Part shown: in pieces, positions 6,040 to 6,267 of the stretch | Numbering within the stretch: position 1 is the stretch's first letter | How the letters are laid out: each line of letters begins with the position of its first letter | NCBI GenBank assembly: GCA_023266715.1 | Contig: JAHFPK010000170.1 | Coordinates: forward strand, 1 to 6,267 | Length of the DNA: 6,267 nt | Source of the DNA: Hyphomicrobiales bacterium | GTDB taxonomy: Bacteria > Pseudomonadota > Alphaproteobacteria > Rhizobiales > Aestuariivirgaceae | Direction of reading: 5' to 3' | Program-made: the position numbers and the translations under genes | Notes under the pieces: model-generated | The model's database searches: none | What the model was told of the DNA's origin: nothing | The model's input: the letters and a program-made list of their open reading frames with translations, nothing else

Positions 6040-6267
6040 TAGCGGCGGGTCTTTACCGGTTGGGCACCAAACTGGCCTTGCATGACCTTGTTAGCCTTGC
6101 CTGAGCCCAAAGTTTCCAGCACGGCGTCACGGATAAAGAACTTCAAGGAACCGTCTGGGCCGCGCTGCTGTTGAATTGGCGGGGCGTTGGTGCGCTGGTC
6201 AATGATCTGGACGTTGTTGCCGCCGCCGCCCATTTTGCTGAAGGGGATGACCTGTGCCGGGCCGCGG
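6039..6267 (-). CDS. Phage tail tape measure protein, C-terminal end (partial)
   Basis: This is the last 75 residues of a larger protein whose start lies beyond the right edge; the first whole codon begins at 6266 and the stop is TAA at 6041-6039. Reading upstream of the first in-window ATG keeps the frame open and gives RGPAQVIPFSKM followed by a GGGG linker. This matches the (G)E.GPE.viP-type motif common near the C-terminus of siphophage tape measure proteins. The remainder (VQIIDQR, then a GPDGSLKFFIRDAV segment and a basic QPVKTRR tail) is also typical of tape measure ends in Pseudomonadota phages. Tape measure proteins set tail length and are ejected or rearranged at infection. The position directly before the tail tip genes agrees with the lambda order H-M-L-K-I-J. 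The ATG at 6233 is an internal methionine and not the start. The family assignment is from motif memory and context, not a search. Confidence 0.8.
   Translation of the reverse strand, partial: RGPAQVIPFSKMGGGGNNVQIIDQRTNAPPIQQQRGPDGSLKFFIRDAVLETLGSGKANKVMQGQFGAQPVKTRR

Overview
The window is a tightly packed piece of a tailed-phage or prophage genome. All eight genes lie on the minus strand, so transcription runs from right to left in these coordinates. Gene content and order match the distal tail module of lambda-like, long non-contractile-tailed phages (siphophages), followed by the start of what looks like a lysis module. The GC-rich sequence, the DUF1833-like protein and the stand-alone NlpC/P60 protein suggest a phage of a Gram-negative Pseudomonadota host, perhaps an alphaproteobacterium; this host guess is inference. 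No integrase, attachment site, tRNA or host gene is visible, so a free phage cannot be told apart from an integrated prophage.

Layout in transcription order: the C-terminal 75 residues of the tape measure protein (6267-6039); a 115-residue minor tail protein in the lambda gpM position (6039-5692); a 156-residue DUF1833-like tail protein in the gpL position (5691-5221); a 127-residue NlpC/P60 peptidase in the gpK position (5221-4838); a 1042-residue central tail hub protein that looks like a fusion of lambda gpI and gpJ and carries a discoidin-like domain (4838-1710); a 399-residue tail-fibre-like protein with an apparent Sec signal peptide (1699-500); a 110-residue holin-like membrane protein (484-152); and the first 50 residues of a single-pass membrane protein cut by the window edge (150-1).

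These genes would work together at the tail tip. The tape measure sets tail length. The gpM-, gpL- and gpI/J-like proteins build the hub that closes the tube. The NlpC/P60 enzyme cuts peptidoglycan during tail maturation or DNA entry. The discoidin-like insert and the downstream fibre-like protein are the best candidates for host surface recognition. The holin-like protein and the last small membrane protein probably begin host lysis.

The first five genes overlap by one base or directly abut (TAATG, TAGATG, TGATG, TGATG), which implies translational coupling. The two genes after the hub each have a clear AAGGA ribosome binding site. There is no intergenic stretch longer than 15 bases, no terminator and no recognisable promoter. 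I found no defence system, CRISPR array or mobile element. The points most worth following up are the I-J fusion with its inserted discoidin-like domain, the signal peptide on a tail-fibre-like protein, and the unidentified membrane protein at the left edge.
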